Of a stretch of 64,000 nucleotides of DNA, positions 1-10,334 are shown piece by piece. The translations under genes were made by a program, and so were the position numbers. This stretch comes from Theristus sp. LFF4_11. Its lineage: Eukaryota; Nematoda; Chromadorea; Monhysterida; Xyalidae. Below the pieces are notes generated by a model, which ran no database searches, was not told where the DNA came from, and saw only the letters and a list, made by a program, of their open reading frames with translations. Within the stretch, counting starts at the first letter, position 1. The number at the start of each line of letters is the position of its first letter. The stretch spans positions 24,244 to 88,243 of the forward strand of contig JASANC010000992.1 of NCBI GenBank assembly GCA_030248135.1. Reading direction: 5' to 3'.

Positions 1-187
1 CAGCGGACGGTATCAGCTTGATTCATCTTCGTTTTCGTCGTCCGTGAACGAGCCAGATGAACGCTTGCAACATCGAACGGCCGAGATTGAGCTGGCGACG
101 GACGCCATGATGCACACCGTCGAGGGATTCGGTGTTTTTCAGGTTCGTGCGTTCTCGTTTGCATTGTTCACTCGGTGTGAAACGCAA

Positions 188-553
188 CGAATGAACGGTG
201 ATTTTCGGCGATGTTCGTAGCCAGGCTAACCTAGGAAAGCGCCTATATACACCCGTCGGTGGGGGCTCGATCCCGAACTCGTAGTGAACAGTAACCACGA
301 AGACTTTGACCGAGAGTGACAATCTTTTTTGGGAATCGTTGTCTTCCTACTTCTTGGAGTATCATGCCACCGCTCATGGCCTGAGTGGTGGCGTGTTAGA
401 CTGTTGCCTTCCGTTCGGGGGATCGAGCCCCGCCGAGGTGTGTATAGGCATTTATGACACAGAAAACTCGATGGTCGTCCTCTTTGACGGCGTTCTGTGC
501 TGTTTTCTGGGTTAGCCCTGGCTGAAAAACATCGTCGAAAACCACCGTTCGAT
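188..553. repeat. Inverted pair of tRNA-like short interspersed repeats
   Basis: Two copies of one short repeat face each other: a plus-strand copy at about 365-553 and a minus-strand copy at about 188-300. The plus copy has a tRNA-like A-box region (TGGCCTGAGTGGT, from about 379) and a T-arm-like hairpin (CGGGG, loop GATCGAG, CCCCG, near 416-432). It is followed by a conserved body containing GTTAGCCCTGGCT and ACATCGTCGAAAACCACCG. The minus copy keeps the hairpin region and the body but has a weaker A box. A fragment of the body (GGGTTAGCCCTGGCT on the minus strand) recurs at about 57608-57645. This arrangement suggests a tRNA-derived SINE; no target duplication was established. Confidence 0.5.
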
Positions 554-599
554 CGCACGTCGAAACCGACCGAACGCGACGGAAACCAGTTATCTGGCG

Positions 600-775
600 A
601 GGTGAGCGAGAAAGAAGTTTCAATTTAGAAAAAAGCAGAAAAAACTTTCATTTCAGGCCGTATCCGTGATACAAAAGAAAACTTTCGCTGGCCTATCTCG
701 GGAGTGAGCGAGAACTATAAATTCAGAAAATTTAAAAAAACGTTCATTTCAGGCAGTATCCGTGACACAGATGAG
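600..775 (+). repeat. Tandem duplication of a splice acceptor and exon start
   Basis: Two adjacent segments about 100 bp apart share the order GTGAGCGAGAA, then TTCATTTCAG, then GC(C/A)GTATCCGTGA(T/C)AC, then CGCTGGCCT. The first acceptor is followed by a reading that begins AVSVIQKKTFAGLS. The second gives AVSVTQMRTIAGLA, which is the start of the downstream membrane-protein gene. The first copy ends in a possible donor (GGGA|GTGAGC), so it could be a duplicated mini-exon or a decoy. Confidence 0.5.
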
Positions 776-3700
776 AACGATCGCTGGCCTCGCGCATTCG
801 TTCTCACTTGGCGTGGCCGTCGGCGCCGCTGCCGGCTGGTGGCTGACGGAACTGCCAGCACTCGAACGACGCCTTCCGTGGCCTCCGCGCGCATTTCTGG
901 CGAAACTCAAGTTCAACATGCGAAAAGCGACCGCTTATCGACTGTTCGGTGCGGCAATTGGGGCGAAGTTCGTTTTTATTTGGAGTGATTTTTGTTTTGG
1001 AACTGCGTTGGAGGCGATGGTGTAAAAATCGGGATTGTGTTTGTTGTAATTGTTAGCATTGTAAAAGTTTTTTTCATCATTGTTGGAAGAACTGGCATTG
1101 TATCGAGTTCGTTTCGTTTGTGTAGTGTTCAGTTTCAGTCGATCTGCTTTGTTCGCTTTTCACTGAATAATCGCAATGAGTTTTCATGATATTTTCAGTC
1201 TTTTCACGTGCGCCGCTATGCTGCGATTCCAAAAGGAACTGAAACCAACACGGCAGAAAGCGACCGAGCTGCTCGATCAGCAAATACGTGAACAATCGGT
1301 GTGTCGTGTTTTCGACGTTGCTTTTGAACAGCAAGCAAACGCGTTCAATTCAGTTGGAAAGTTTCGTTTATCATTTAAGAATGGACGAACAAAAGGTACA
1401 CACAAAATTGCCCGAGAACTAACGAGGGAACATCGAAGAAAATGGCTTATAATAGTGTGCAGTATGGCCGAATAAATTGGCCAGTCCTTGTCTTTTCAAG
1501 CAAGGCGAGATTAGTCGTAGACTAGCAGTTGGTTTTCTAAAAAAACGCCAGGATATTTGCCAATCGTGTGTGCAATAGACAGAGAACGAACTGAATCTCA
1601 CAAACAAATCAAGTAATTTAAAAAAAACACGATCAATTTGATAAACGACATTCTGAAAGCCTTTTTTCTTTCATTCCAATTTCGCGCGCTCCTTGCACCC
1701 TGAGCAAAAATGTCATGTCTACTCGGCCACTACCGCATCAGTATCAACGATTTCAACGTGAAAAAAAGTCGCAGCTCCATGCGTTCGAATGAATGTTTCG
1801 TTTTCTCCAATTCTCCATTTCTTCTGTTTTCACTATTCTCACCCAACTGCAAAAAACACTACGACACTGTCGTTTGTGTCGCAGGCCCAGCAGTCTCACC
1901 TGAATCTAGCAGACACGTCCAGCGTGTCGAGCGTGTTCCGCGCAATGCAGACGCACGTGCACGCGAACGCGCACTACGCCGACGCGCTGGCCGAGTCCGT
2001 GCGTGTCCGCTCGCCCGTCGACTGCTTGGTGCTCGCTACCACCGTGTCGATGGCGATTCTCGGTATCTTTCTTGGTGTTATTCTCGTTTGGTTGTTCTGG
2101 GTGAATGATATGTACAGTGGCGGCCAAAACTGTTGGAACGCTGCGCGCACGTGAGTGCTGTGTATTGCGCGCGTGTTGCATCAGCCGTACAAACGCTATT
2201 ATAAGAATTTATGGGCAACGTTGGCTTCGCGGGACACTTTTCGACCGTCTGACAGTCGATATACGGTCTGCAGTATACGGTGTGACAGTCGATATACGGT
2301 CTGACAGTCGATATACGGTCTGACAGTCGATATACGGTCTGACAATCATGTCGGTCCGACAAATTGAGCAACGCCGGATTGTGTGCTCGGTACGGCTGAT
2401 GTTTCGTTTCAATCTCATATGGCCGCATCAGTGGTGGTTGTATTGTTGTTGTCTGTTGCCCGGATGGGCGTAGCCAAATTATTTTTCGTTTTTTGGGCAA
2501 CGTCAATATTAGTGGCGTTGAGAAATTTTCATTCAAGTGGAAGTTTTTCTCATATGTTGCAAAAACTGGAAGTCAGGCAATCGGCCAGTGGCCAGGAAAC
2601 GTGAAGGTTTGTACGGTTGATGTTTCACGTCAGATATGAGCCAGTTGCGCACGTGTAACACAATACCAGATTGAGACGGGCCTGATTTTGGCCGAAATCG
2701 ATTATCATTTTTTAGGTGACGTCACGTTTTGTGGCGTTCACTGTGCAACAAACAGCAGAGTTTTACCGGTTGAAAAAATACAGTGTCCATTTCTGGGTTC
2801 TGCGCCTGTTTGTGTTTGCTGCAGACGTGGAAAGAAAAGCTCCAATAGCTTTAAGGGGCATTCATGAAACAGTATTTTCAGTGACCGCGTAGCTATGTTT
2901 TAACACAGCTACGCGTCACTAAATACTGTTTCATGAATGCCGCTTAATGCTTGATGCGGCAAAGATGTTCAAGGTTCCGTTATTCGTATTCGATGCAAAC
3001 ACTCGGCCAGTTCCCCACAGACGTTATTTTTGGGTTGATGTTTCGCTTCGAGTATGAGATCGTTGTGCAAGTGCGACAGCGAATAACCGGAATCAACCGA
3101 ACCGGCCTAATTTGACCGAAATCGATTACCGTTTTTTTAGATGACGTCACTTTTTTTCGTGACGTTCACTGTTCACTGAGCTCATTAGACCCCCTTGTAC
3201 GGTCTGTCTGTTTGAACCTGTAAAGGCCCGTTTATGCCTGACGTATGCAGACATACGTCGACGTACGTCAGGTATGAACGATAGTATGCAATAACACGAG
3301 ACCTGAAGTGACGTGACGTGCTGTACATGCATACGTCTATATGAACGGCAGCATGGGATAACACGGCACCTAAAGTGACGTGACGTGCCGTGCCGTATAC
3401 GCATACGTCAGGTATAAACGGGCCTTAACTTTTTTCATAGAATAGAATACAGAGCTAGCGAAAGAATAAAAGAGGTCGGAATTACAAGAAAAAAACATAT
3501 TCAGCCACAAATCGGGCGTTTGGTTTGATTTCGGCCAAACCCGATGCATTCGTCCGTCTTACTATTCCAAGTATCGCACGCCTCTTAAGTCCACGAAAAC
3601 AGTGACGAGTTTGAACAAACTGACTGTAGCAATCAGCGGATCGCCTATAATTTATGGAGTTCAACTGCATAACATTCTCTCTGCAGTGTCACTAATAGCG

Positions 3701-4963
3701 AACGCGTATCGCGTCGCGTCACGTGCCAACAAGAAACGCGCCACATTGGATGAGACAGCGAAAGTGTTCGCACGGCACTCACGGTACGCCCGTCTGCCGC
3801 AACTGTGCGCGATCGCTACGGGAGGCCTTGTGGCGCATTGGTGGTGTTTAGCGAAACGCATTCAGGTGAGCGAATACATGGCGAAACACCGGAGAAGTCT
3901 TTTCCGACTGTTGTTGTTGTTGAGTAGCCTGCGTACAGCGTGTTTGTTTGAACCGGTCACTTTTTCAACAGAATACAGCTTGCGAGAGAAGTAAGAACGG
4001 CGTATCGGAGTTGCAAGAACACATGTTTGCCAACAAATGAGATCTGTTTCATTTCAACCGAATCCGACACATTCCTTCTTTTAACTCAAAGTTTCGCGCG
4101 CTTTGCATTTTGCGAAAAAGAGACATGTTTAAACAAACATACCATAATAGCGTATCACACCCAGTCACCGTTGTTTGGTCTCGGTTAGCCTGGCTGACAC
4201 AATGTTTAGAGCGGTAATAACGTCCCAACGTTTGATTTAAGATATCAACGTGCAGTCAAACTGGTAAAAGTTATGGAACTTGCACATTCAACCTGAATAC
4301 GCTGATTGGCCGTATAGAGTACTCAATTCAAAACTAGCCAATCAGCGAGTCTCACATTGAATTCGAAATTTGAGCCGCAGCATTGCAAATTTCATTTAGT
4401 TCATTGGAGTCCCTGCACGCTCAACAAAGCTGAAAAACTGATTGGCGAATAGCACTGTTTGTGAATATTTGAATCTAGTTTTGCCGCAAAGTCAAAATCT
4501 GTATTTTGATTTACTTCAGGCGCAGCCAAATTTTCGTCCGCCTTGGATGGTAACGGATGAGGATGATGAAGATGAAACAGTCGACTCGGACAAGGAGGAG
4601 GTTGGCTGGTTTTAAATCAGTATATCATTGTATTCAAGGCTTGGCTAAGGTACTACCTTTGCTGACATTTGTGCGAGACACGGTTTACTTTTGATAATCT
4701 ACAGTGGAACTCAAATTATAGGCAGTCCGCTGATTGGTTGGCGGGTGATCACGTGATGCATGCTTTCTGTGCAGGCATATTGCTGTGGAGGCGGAGTCTG
4801 GACTGCACAGATTGCATGGATCACGTGATCACCAACCTTATTTTATTAGGTATAGAGTTGAAATGTACGTTTGAGAATCTAGCAAACTCTGTTGAAGCAA
4901 TTGTTCGTTTTTCAGCTTTTACCCGTGCCTGTCCGACGATCGATGTTCCACATGTTGAAGTGA
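771..4963 (+). CDS. Unrecognised multi-pass membrane protein, 260 aa, six exons
   Basis: I do not recognise this protein. Proposed exons are 771-967, 1199-1298, 1885-2062, 3687-3865, 4520-4600 and 4916-4963, and phase is kept throughout. The start is an ATG 16 bases after the acceptor TTTCAG at 754, so trans-splicing could supply the 5' end. Hydrophobic, Gly/Ala-rich segments lie near residues 3-22, 56-74, 147-165 and 198-212. Between them are basic, helical stretches, and an acidic run (DEDDEDETVDSDKEE) follows near residue 235. If the donor GTTGGC at 4601 is not used, the frame stops at 4614 with VGWF. Intron 3 holds a 19-bp minisatellite and two foldback elements, and a miniature transposon sits in intron 5. 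A polyadenylation-type AATAAA lies near 5292. The glycine-rich helices suggest an organelle membrane, but that is inference. Confidence 0.6.
2251..2343 (+). repeat. 19-bp minisatellite (GACAGTCGATATACGGTCT)n
   Basis: About five tandem or near-tandem copies of a 19-bp unit lie in intron 3 of the first membrane-protein gene. The second copy is interrupted by GCAGTATACGGTGT. Each unit contains the near-palindrome CGATATACGG. Confidence 0.8.
2851..2947. mobile_element. 97-bp foldback element bounded by TTAA
   Basis: The sequence is an almost perfect palindrome: TTAAGGGGCATTCATGAAAC at the left is mirrored by GTTTCATGAATGCCGCTTAA at the right, and inner arms AGCTA(T/C)G pair too. The TTAA ends fit a piggyBac-type target. 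Relatives carrying GCGGCATTCATGAA arms lie at about 9398-9534, 14372-14470 and 17632-17703. It sits in intron 3 of the first membrane-protein gene. Confidence 0.7.
3221..3427. mobile_element. About 207-bp MITE with TAAAGGCCCGTTTATxCCTGACG ends
   Basis: The left end TAAAGGCCCGTTTATGCCTG is mirrored at the right by CAGGTATAAACGGGCCTTA. The interior has repeated ACGT-rich palindromes (GTCGACGTACGTC). A second copy, in the opposite orientation, occupies 6601-6807. A more distant relative, with TAAAGACCCGTTCATACTGACG at one end, spans about 27720-28118. It lies in intron 3 of the first membrane-protein gene. Confidence 0.75.
4702..4865. mobile_element. 164-bp MITE flanked by TA (Tc1/mariner-type), copy 1
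   Basis: The element is bounded by TA at 4700-4701 and 4866-4867. Its ends pair imperfectly (CAGTGGAACTC with GAGTTGAAATG), and an inner GGTGATCACGTG is mirrored by CACGTGATCACC. It shares the CTGATTGGTTGG block with the copies at 6815-6983 and 12794-12953. It lies in intron 5 of the first membrane-protein gene. Confidence 0.65.
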
Positions 4964-5031
4964 CTCAATCCGGATAGCACCAGCTTCATCGTGTCATGTT
5001 CTGTTTGATTTATAATCTTTTCATTTTGGTT

Positions 5032-5209
5032 CTGCGATTCAATGCACGCATAGGTAGGAAAGCAGTTTCATGCTTGACGCGGGAATTCTAAATTTGTGAA
5101 GTGGCCCGAGCCCCTAAGACGCGGCTGATTCACAGGGTTCACAAATTTTACCGCATTAAGCATGTGAAACAAATGTCCTTTTCACGTCTGCAAACGCATT
5201 GAGTCGCAG
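5032..5209. mobile_element. 178-bp MITE with CTGCGACTCAATGC-type ends
   Basis: The left end CTGCGATTCAATGCACGCA is mirrored by TGCAAACGCATTGAGTCGCAG at the right. Just inside, TTTCATGCTTGACGCGG pairs with CCGCATTAAGCATGTGAAA. Full or partial relatives lie near 10525-10605 (half), 30960-31201, 46597-46770, 51410-51567 and 61832-62047. This copy is downstream of the first membrane-protein gene, probably in its 3' untranslated region. Confidence 0.7.
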
Positions 5210-5483
5210 TTGAGTTTGCTGGAATCCGCTGAGTTTTGTGATCACTTGTGTGGTGCTACAATATCGACGCTTTGAAGCTTTTTCAGCGACAGAATAAATA
5301 TATATACAAAACCCGTGTGGGAATCATGAAACGTTATTCAACGCAATGTTCTGGTGAACAATGAAATCTTCTAAAAAATACTTCTCAGTTGTTTGCTGCC
5401 GTTTATTTTGATTGTATTTTTAATGTTTTAGTTTTCCGAGAAAAAAATCACACAAAACTTCATTGTGAACGTTGCCCCGAATC

Positions 5484-8400
5484 ATGAGCTGGAGCGGGAA
5501 CGACGGTGCTCAACAGACGTACCCGGACGGTAACGGCCCGCTCGGGTACGCCGGTTCGTCATCGCAAACCGCGGGCAGTCTGCCGCATCAGCAACCGCCA
5601 CCGCTGCCTCCATTTGCGCAGAATGTGCTCAATGCTCCCGGCCAAGAGCACGGGTCACCGCAAGCGTGGCACGGCACTCAGCAGCAGCAACAACGGGGCT
5701 CAGTGGCACTTGATGAGCGCGCGCGCATCATTCGTGCCGCGGAGCGCGTCATGAAAACGCCGGATGGGTTCAAAGCTATTCAGGTGGGTTGCCATTTGCG
5801 CAAGAGACGATGTTTCTGCTGTTAGCCAGGTGAAAGAATGTCGCGATGTCGTGTTTTGTGTTCTCCAATCTGGTTAATGATGCGGGGAAATGATGTGAGT
5901 GAATGGATTTTATAATAATGCTGCGGGAACGGATTAGGAGGCCGATTTCATGCGGATGCGTCGAAGATCAGAGAGGCCAACCGGTCGAATTTGTCGTTCG
6001 ATTTCGTACACTCACAGCAATGTTACGGAGGCACACAAACAAACACACAGGCATACACGTGGGTACCATGTTGCATCCGTTCACGTGTCATATCACACGT
6101 GTCCGGACTAAAATGATGTCATTTGCTGGAAAAACGCCCGTTTGTCAAAGTACAGGCACTAAAATGTCAGTTTTGTGTGACTGATTCGACATTCACCATT
6201 TGTTTACGGGCAGAAATCGGTTAAACGGAAAGTCTGGTTTGCTGTGAACGGCAAGCGCATGTTTTGCGGCACATGACGTCATTTCAGTGGGACACGTTTA
6301 AAAAATAGGTCATACATGTCTGCTACCGTGCTTATTTGTGTCACACTCCAAAGTGCGCTGTCTTCCAGCGGGGAACTTCAGATATGTGGAAGGAAGGCGT
6401 TGCCACTGTTCTCCAGGACATCCTCGTCTCGGGCATCTCGTGTCAGAACACGGCGCTGACGTTGGGTGCGTGGCCGTTTGGCACTGTCGGCTATTTTTTA
6501 CCGAAATATCTGATGCGTCGAGCCGGCAAAACGCCCGGCGTCGCGTTGCCCCTGTGCGGCATGGCGTCCGGCGCGGTGTTCGGATTCAGGTTGGTGCAGT
6601 TAAGGCCCGTTTATACCTGACGTATGCGCGTACGGCACGGCACGGCACGTCACTTTAGGTCCTGTGTTATTGCATACTGCCGTTCGTACAGACGTAGGCA
6701 TGTACGGCACGTCACGTCACTTTAGGTCTCGTGTTATTGCGCACTGCCGTTCGTACCTGACGTACGTCGACGTACGTCTGCATACGTCAGGTATAAACGG
6801 GCCTTTACAGTGTACAGTCTAACTCTATGGACATATCCGACTGGCTGATTGGTTTGTGATCGTGATGCGTCCGTTCTATGCAAAAACTAAACTCCGCCTC
6901 CCTACTGCACACGATGCACGCATCAGCTGCACGTGTGTGCATCCAGCTAATTAGCTAGTTGGATATATTGGCCAGGTGGACTGTATTTTATTGATTCGCC
7001 ACTTGAATTTTTTGTCATTCATGTATTGCTTGCCTTACGAGAACTATTTTTATTTGATGTTGATTTTAATGTATTAAACGTGTTTTTAGCCTAGTTGGCT
7101 TGAACTGCACACGCACACTGATCAAACCAATGAATGAACGCGTCGCCGGCTTAGTGGCGCAGCAGATGCAACAAGAACCGGTAATGGACAAAAATTAAAA
7201 AACGATTTTTTAATTGTACCGTATTTGTAAAGTAAAGTCCAATCAACGCAAAAAGTAGTGTGCGTCCACGGAGTACGGTATCTACCGTATTTGGTCTCGA
7301 TACGATTTTACTGAGACGGGCGTGCGTTCATTTGCGTCCCGTTATTTCCGGCCCACGCATTTCCGGCCCAACATTTCCGGCCCACTCATTTCCGGCCCAC
7401 TCATTTCCGGCCCGCCCATTACCGGCCCCGTTCATTTGCGTCCCACGCATTTCCGGCCCACTCATTTCCGGCCCACCCATTACCGGCCCAGCCCAATAAT
7501 TCGCTTCAGTGACTTCAACTACCACCCACTGCTATATTTCATTAGGAAACTCACCTTGATCAGGCGGTTACACTTTGAACTAGGGTTCGATTTTTTTAAA
7601 TTCTTTTTTCAATCGGATTTTTTCGTGATGCATCATTATTAAGAGATGTGCATGTGCTGTAGCGGTGCCCCTGCCCTATAACACAGGAAAGAAAAAATGC
7701 AAAAACTAAATTGATCATTTTCACCTTATCAAAAAGGCTTGGCTTAGGATTAGGATTAGGTTTAGGATTAGGAATGATTAGGATTAGGAAACACAACCTG
7801 GTTGTGGATCCACTGATCCACATGTCCAAATTTGGTTAGAGGGGCAATTTTCATAAAAGTTTTTGCTAATTTTAAGGATTAAAATGATTGAATTTGGCTC
7901 TGTGTTCAATGCAAAATTCAAACTCAGCGCGTCAGCGCGGTTCTAAAGCTCTTATTTTTGTCGACCCATGTGTTGTTGTCATTGAAATTGAAAGTGCTAA
8001 ATCAATCGCAACAAAGCAATAAATAAAAACACAACTGATTCATCGACGAAATTCAAACTGAGACATTTGTTCCAATGTCAGGAACAAATCGGAGCGAAAT
8101 GAAAACTAAAACCGAAATGAAAAATTAAATATTTTTGTTAAAAGCATGTCGGTGAGCAGGTAGTACAGTTTAGAGTGCAGTTTCAGTTTATTTTCGTTGT
8201 CCGTGGCGAAATACAGCGAAGGAAGAACTGATTATTGGGCTGGGCCGGTAATGGGCGGGCCGGAAATAAGTGGGCCGGAAATGAGTGGGCCGGAAATGTC
8301 GGGCCGGTAATGGGTGGGACGGTAATGGGTGGGCCGGAAATGTCGGGACGCTAATGCGTGGGCCGGAAATGCGTGGGCCGGAGTTGACCCCGCACCACTG

Positions 8401-10334
8401 AGACGTCCTTCAGAAAGAGCATTTATTGCAACAACATTGTTCTGTTGTTGTCTCATGTTCTGTTGTGGTCACAAGTGACTTTCTTCGTGTGTTTGAGGAT
8501 TGTGAGATTTCGTGCCGGGACCAAATACGGAAGATAAGGTGATCCGGAGATTTCGTATTAACTGGGAGGGAACTCATTTTTCGGCGTTTCACTGTCAAAA
8601 ATCAAAATTTTGTCTTTCTGCGCTGACCAACTTTGTTGGAAAAGAGAGTCTCACACGGTTGATGTTACACGTTTCTTACAAGTAGCCATGTGCTGAGACA
8701 AGCCGTCTGTCGCTGTGTCCTTGACTGGCACACGTGACGAAGCATATTTATGGTAGTTTGTCGAGAAGGCTGGTTGCGGCTGGCCGCGAAGAAAAAGAAA
8801 AAAATGAATGCTTGTTTTCGTTGGCGATCGTGTTCGTTCGTTTGTGACACGATTCATTCCTTTTGAAAGCAATATTTCATCTACCTGCTCCGGACAAAAA
8901 AGCGTAGAATTACGCACACCTTTTACATTCACCACACTTCTGCGGATGTCATGAGCTTTGACCACCGAAGTAGCGCCCAGAGATCATCTGTAGTTGTTGC
9001 TCCACTAATGTCGGGAACGTTTCGACGCACCTGATGGTAAACACTCCACTCTCGCTAAAACCCACCAAAGCACGAACGTTGCGGTTCCAACACTTCGTGG
9101 CAATCGTGTTGCTCAAATGACAATTGACAACAAAAAAACGGTCTGTTTTTCGCGTCCGCTATTTTCTCGAGTCTCTCCAGGGCGGCCTCGACGTGAACGC
9201 CCGCGAGTCGCACACGGTCAATCGACTGGCGAACACGGTGCTCGACTTCATCCATCAGAACACGCTGCTGCAGGACGAACTGAATCGGCGCACGACGCAC
9301 ATCTTCCAGGGGTGCTCGGCGAAAGGCATCGGCGTCGGACTCTGTGTCGGCGGTCGGTGTCAGGGTAGAGATTTTGTATTGCTTTGCTACAGTCGAAAGC
9401 GGCATTCATGAAGCAGCATCTAGTGACGCGTAGTTGTATCAAAACTTGGGGACATTCATGTTGTGACCGCACAGCTATGTTAAAACACAGCTGCGCGGGC
9501 ACTAAATACTGCAACATGAATGCGCCTTTAGCTACGTGTGCAGTGTCACTGCAAATACTGCGCCATGGTTGGCGCCTTAAAATTTAGACACCATAATGGC
9601 GCAACTGTTTTCAAGGTATATCTTACTCCGCACTCGAACCAGACATAATGCATCTATTTAGCTAGTCACGTGGTCTGGTTTCTAAGTTGGCTTGGCATGG
9701 ACAGGAAGATCTGACTCCTCCTACAAACTCAACTTCGTCACACCCTCCTGTCAAACTCCGCTCAAACGTACACCAAACAAACCAGTAGCAAAACTCACTT
9801 TCAATCACACACACGCAGGCGCCTCAATGGGCGCCACATACGCGTACGCACTCAGCCGGGGCAACGCGTCGCTGTTCCTGGCGACCGTCTGGCGTGTCGT
9901 GCTGCCTCGGGCGCTGTTCATCTCGCTGTGCGCCGCCGTGCTGACGCAGTACTGGTGCATGGACGGACGTGCGAACCAGTTTCTGCAGCGTCGCAGCTTC
10001 GACGAATCGCCGTCGTCGTCGTCGGAGTTCCAGCGCGGTTCTACGGCTCCACCTCCGTCTTCGTCGACGTTTCCACCACCGTCGCCGCAGTCGGCTGACC
10101 TACAATCGTCTGATGTGTATTCGGCGGTCAGTTGGGACGACTTTTTTCTCTCAACTTGCTCGCTGGCTTTACTTGCGGTGTCGCAAGTCCTGTACGTGCA
10201 GCCACGGTGTACGTTTGTTTTTGTGCTTCCAGGACCTTCAATCCCCGCCAGCCATTGGTGCGTCTGAGTTCTACCAGCCGCCTCCGGCCGAGGCGTCGCT
10301 CTCAGCAGAAAGCATCGATTTTCGTCGACTTTGA
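5484..10334 (+). CDS. Unrecognised membrane protein, 401 aa, six exons
   Basis: I do not recognise the family. Exons are 5484-5783, 6369-6589, 7090-7180, 9181-9364, 9819-10126 and 10233-10334; phases agree at all five junctions and give 1206 coding bases. An acceptor (TTTTAG at about 5432) precedes the ATG by 51 bases with no upstream exon seen, as expected for trans-splicing. Residues 1-70 are Pro/Gln/Gly-rich and probably disordered. Hydrophobic glycine-rich segments follow near 128-142, 153-176, 248-266 and 285-303. The tail (from about 325) is Ser/Pro-rich and ends SIDFRRL. The two halves have a similar pattern (loop, Gly-rich helix pair), so an internal repeat is possible but unproven. 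An alternative model would end at 7195, where exon 3 reads through to a stop, making two genes. Five mobile elements or satellites lie in its introns. Confidence 0.65.
6095..6300 (+). mobile_element. About 205-bp MITE with AAACGTGTCC ends, copy 1
   Basis: The ends are ACACGTGTCCGGACTAAAAT and ATTTCAGTGGGACACGTTT, with inner TGA(T/C)GTCA blocks. Near-identical copies are at 28490-28694 (PIAS intron) and 37710-39196 (minus, interrupted by other elements). All share the interior GACTGATTCGACATTCACC. It lies in intron 1 of the 401-aa gene. Confidence 0.75.
6601..6807. mobile_element. MITE of the TAAAGGCCCGTTTAT family, copy 2
   Basis: The ends TAAGGCCCGTTTATACCTGA and TCAGGTATAAACGGGCCTTTA form a near-perfect inverted repeat. 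It is the reverse orientation of the copy at 3221-3427. It starts only 11 bases after the exon 2 boundary of the 401-aa gene, just beyond the donor GTTGGT. Confidence 0.75.
6815..6983. mobile_element. 169-bp MITE flanked by TA, copy 2
   Basis: The ends CAGTCTAACTC and GTGGACTG lie inside TA dinucleotides at 6813-6814 and 6984-6985. Inner GGCTGATTGG pairs loosely with CTAATTAGCTAG. It lies immediately next to the MITE at 6601-6807, in intron 2 of the 401-aa gene. Confidence 0.65.
7260..8405. repeat. Inverted pair of (ATTTCCGGCCCACTC)n minisatellites around a telomere-like tract
   Basis: A GC-rich minisatellite with a unit near 15 bp runs through 7335-7495, and its reverse complement runs through 8237-8385. 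Between them is a telomere-like tract, (GGATTA)n and (GGTTTA)n, at 7731-7790. The left side opens with the palindromic block TACGGTATCTACCGTA (about 7273). Everything lies in intron 3 of the 401-aa gene, so the block is probably one composite mobile element. No transposase reading frame was seen. Confidence 0.65.
9398..9534. mobile_element. Foldback element with GCGGCATTCATGAA arms
   Basis: AAAGCGGCATTCATGAAGCA at the left is mirrored by TGCAACATGAATGCGCCTTT at the right. The centre holds two further palindromic stretches (GCGTAGTTGT and ACAGCTATG...ACAGCTGCG). Same family as 2851-2947. It lies in intron 4 of the 401-aa gene. Confidence 0.6.
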
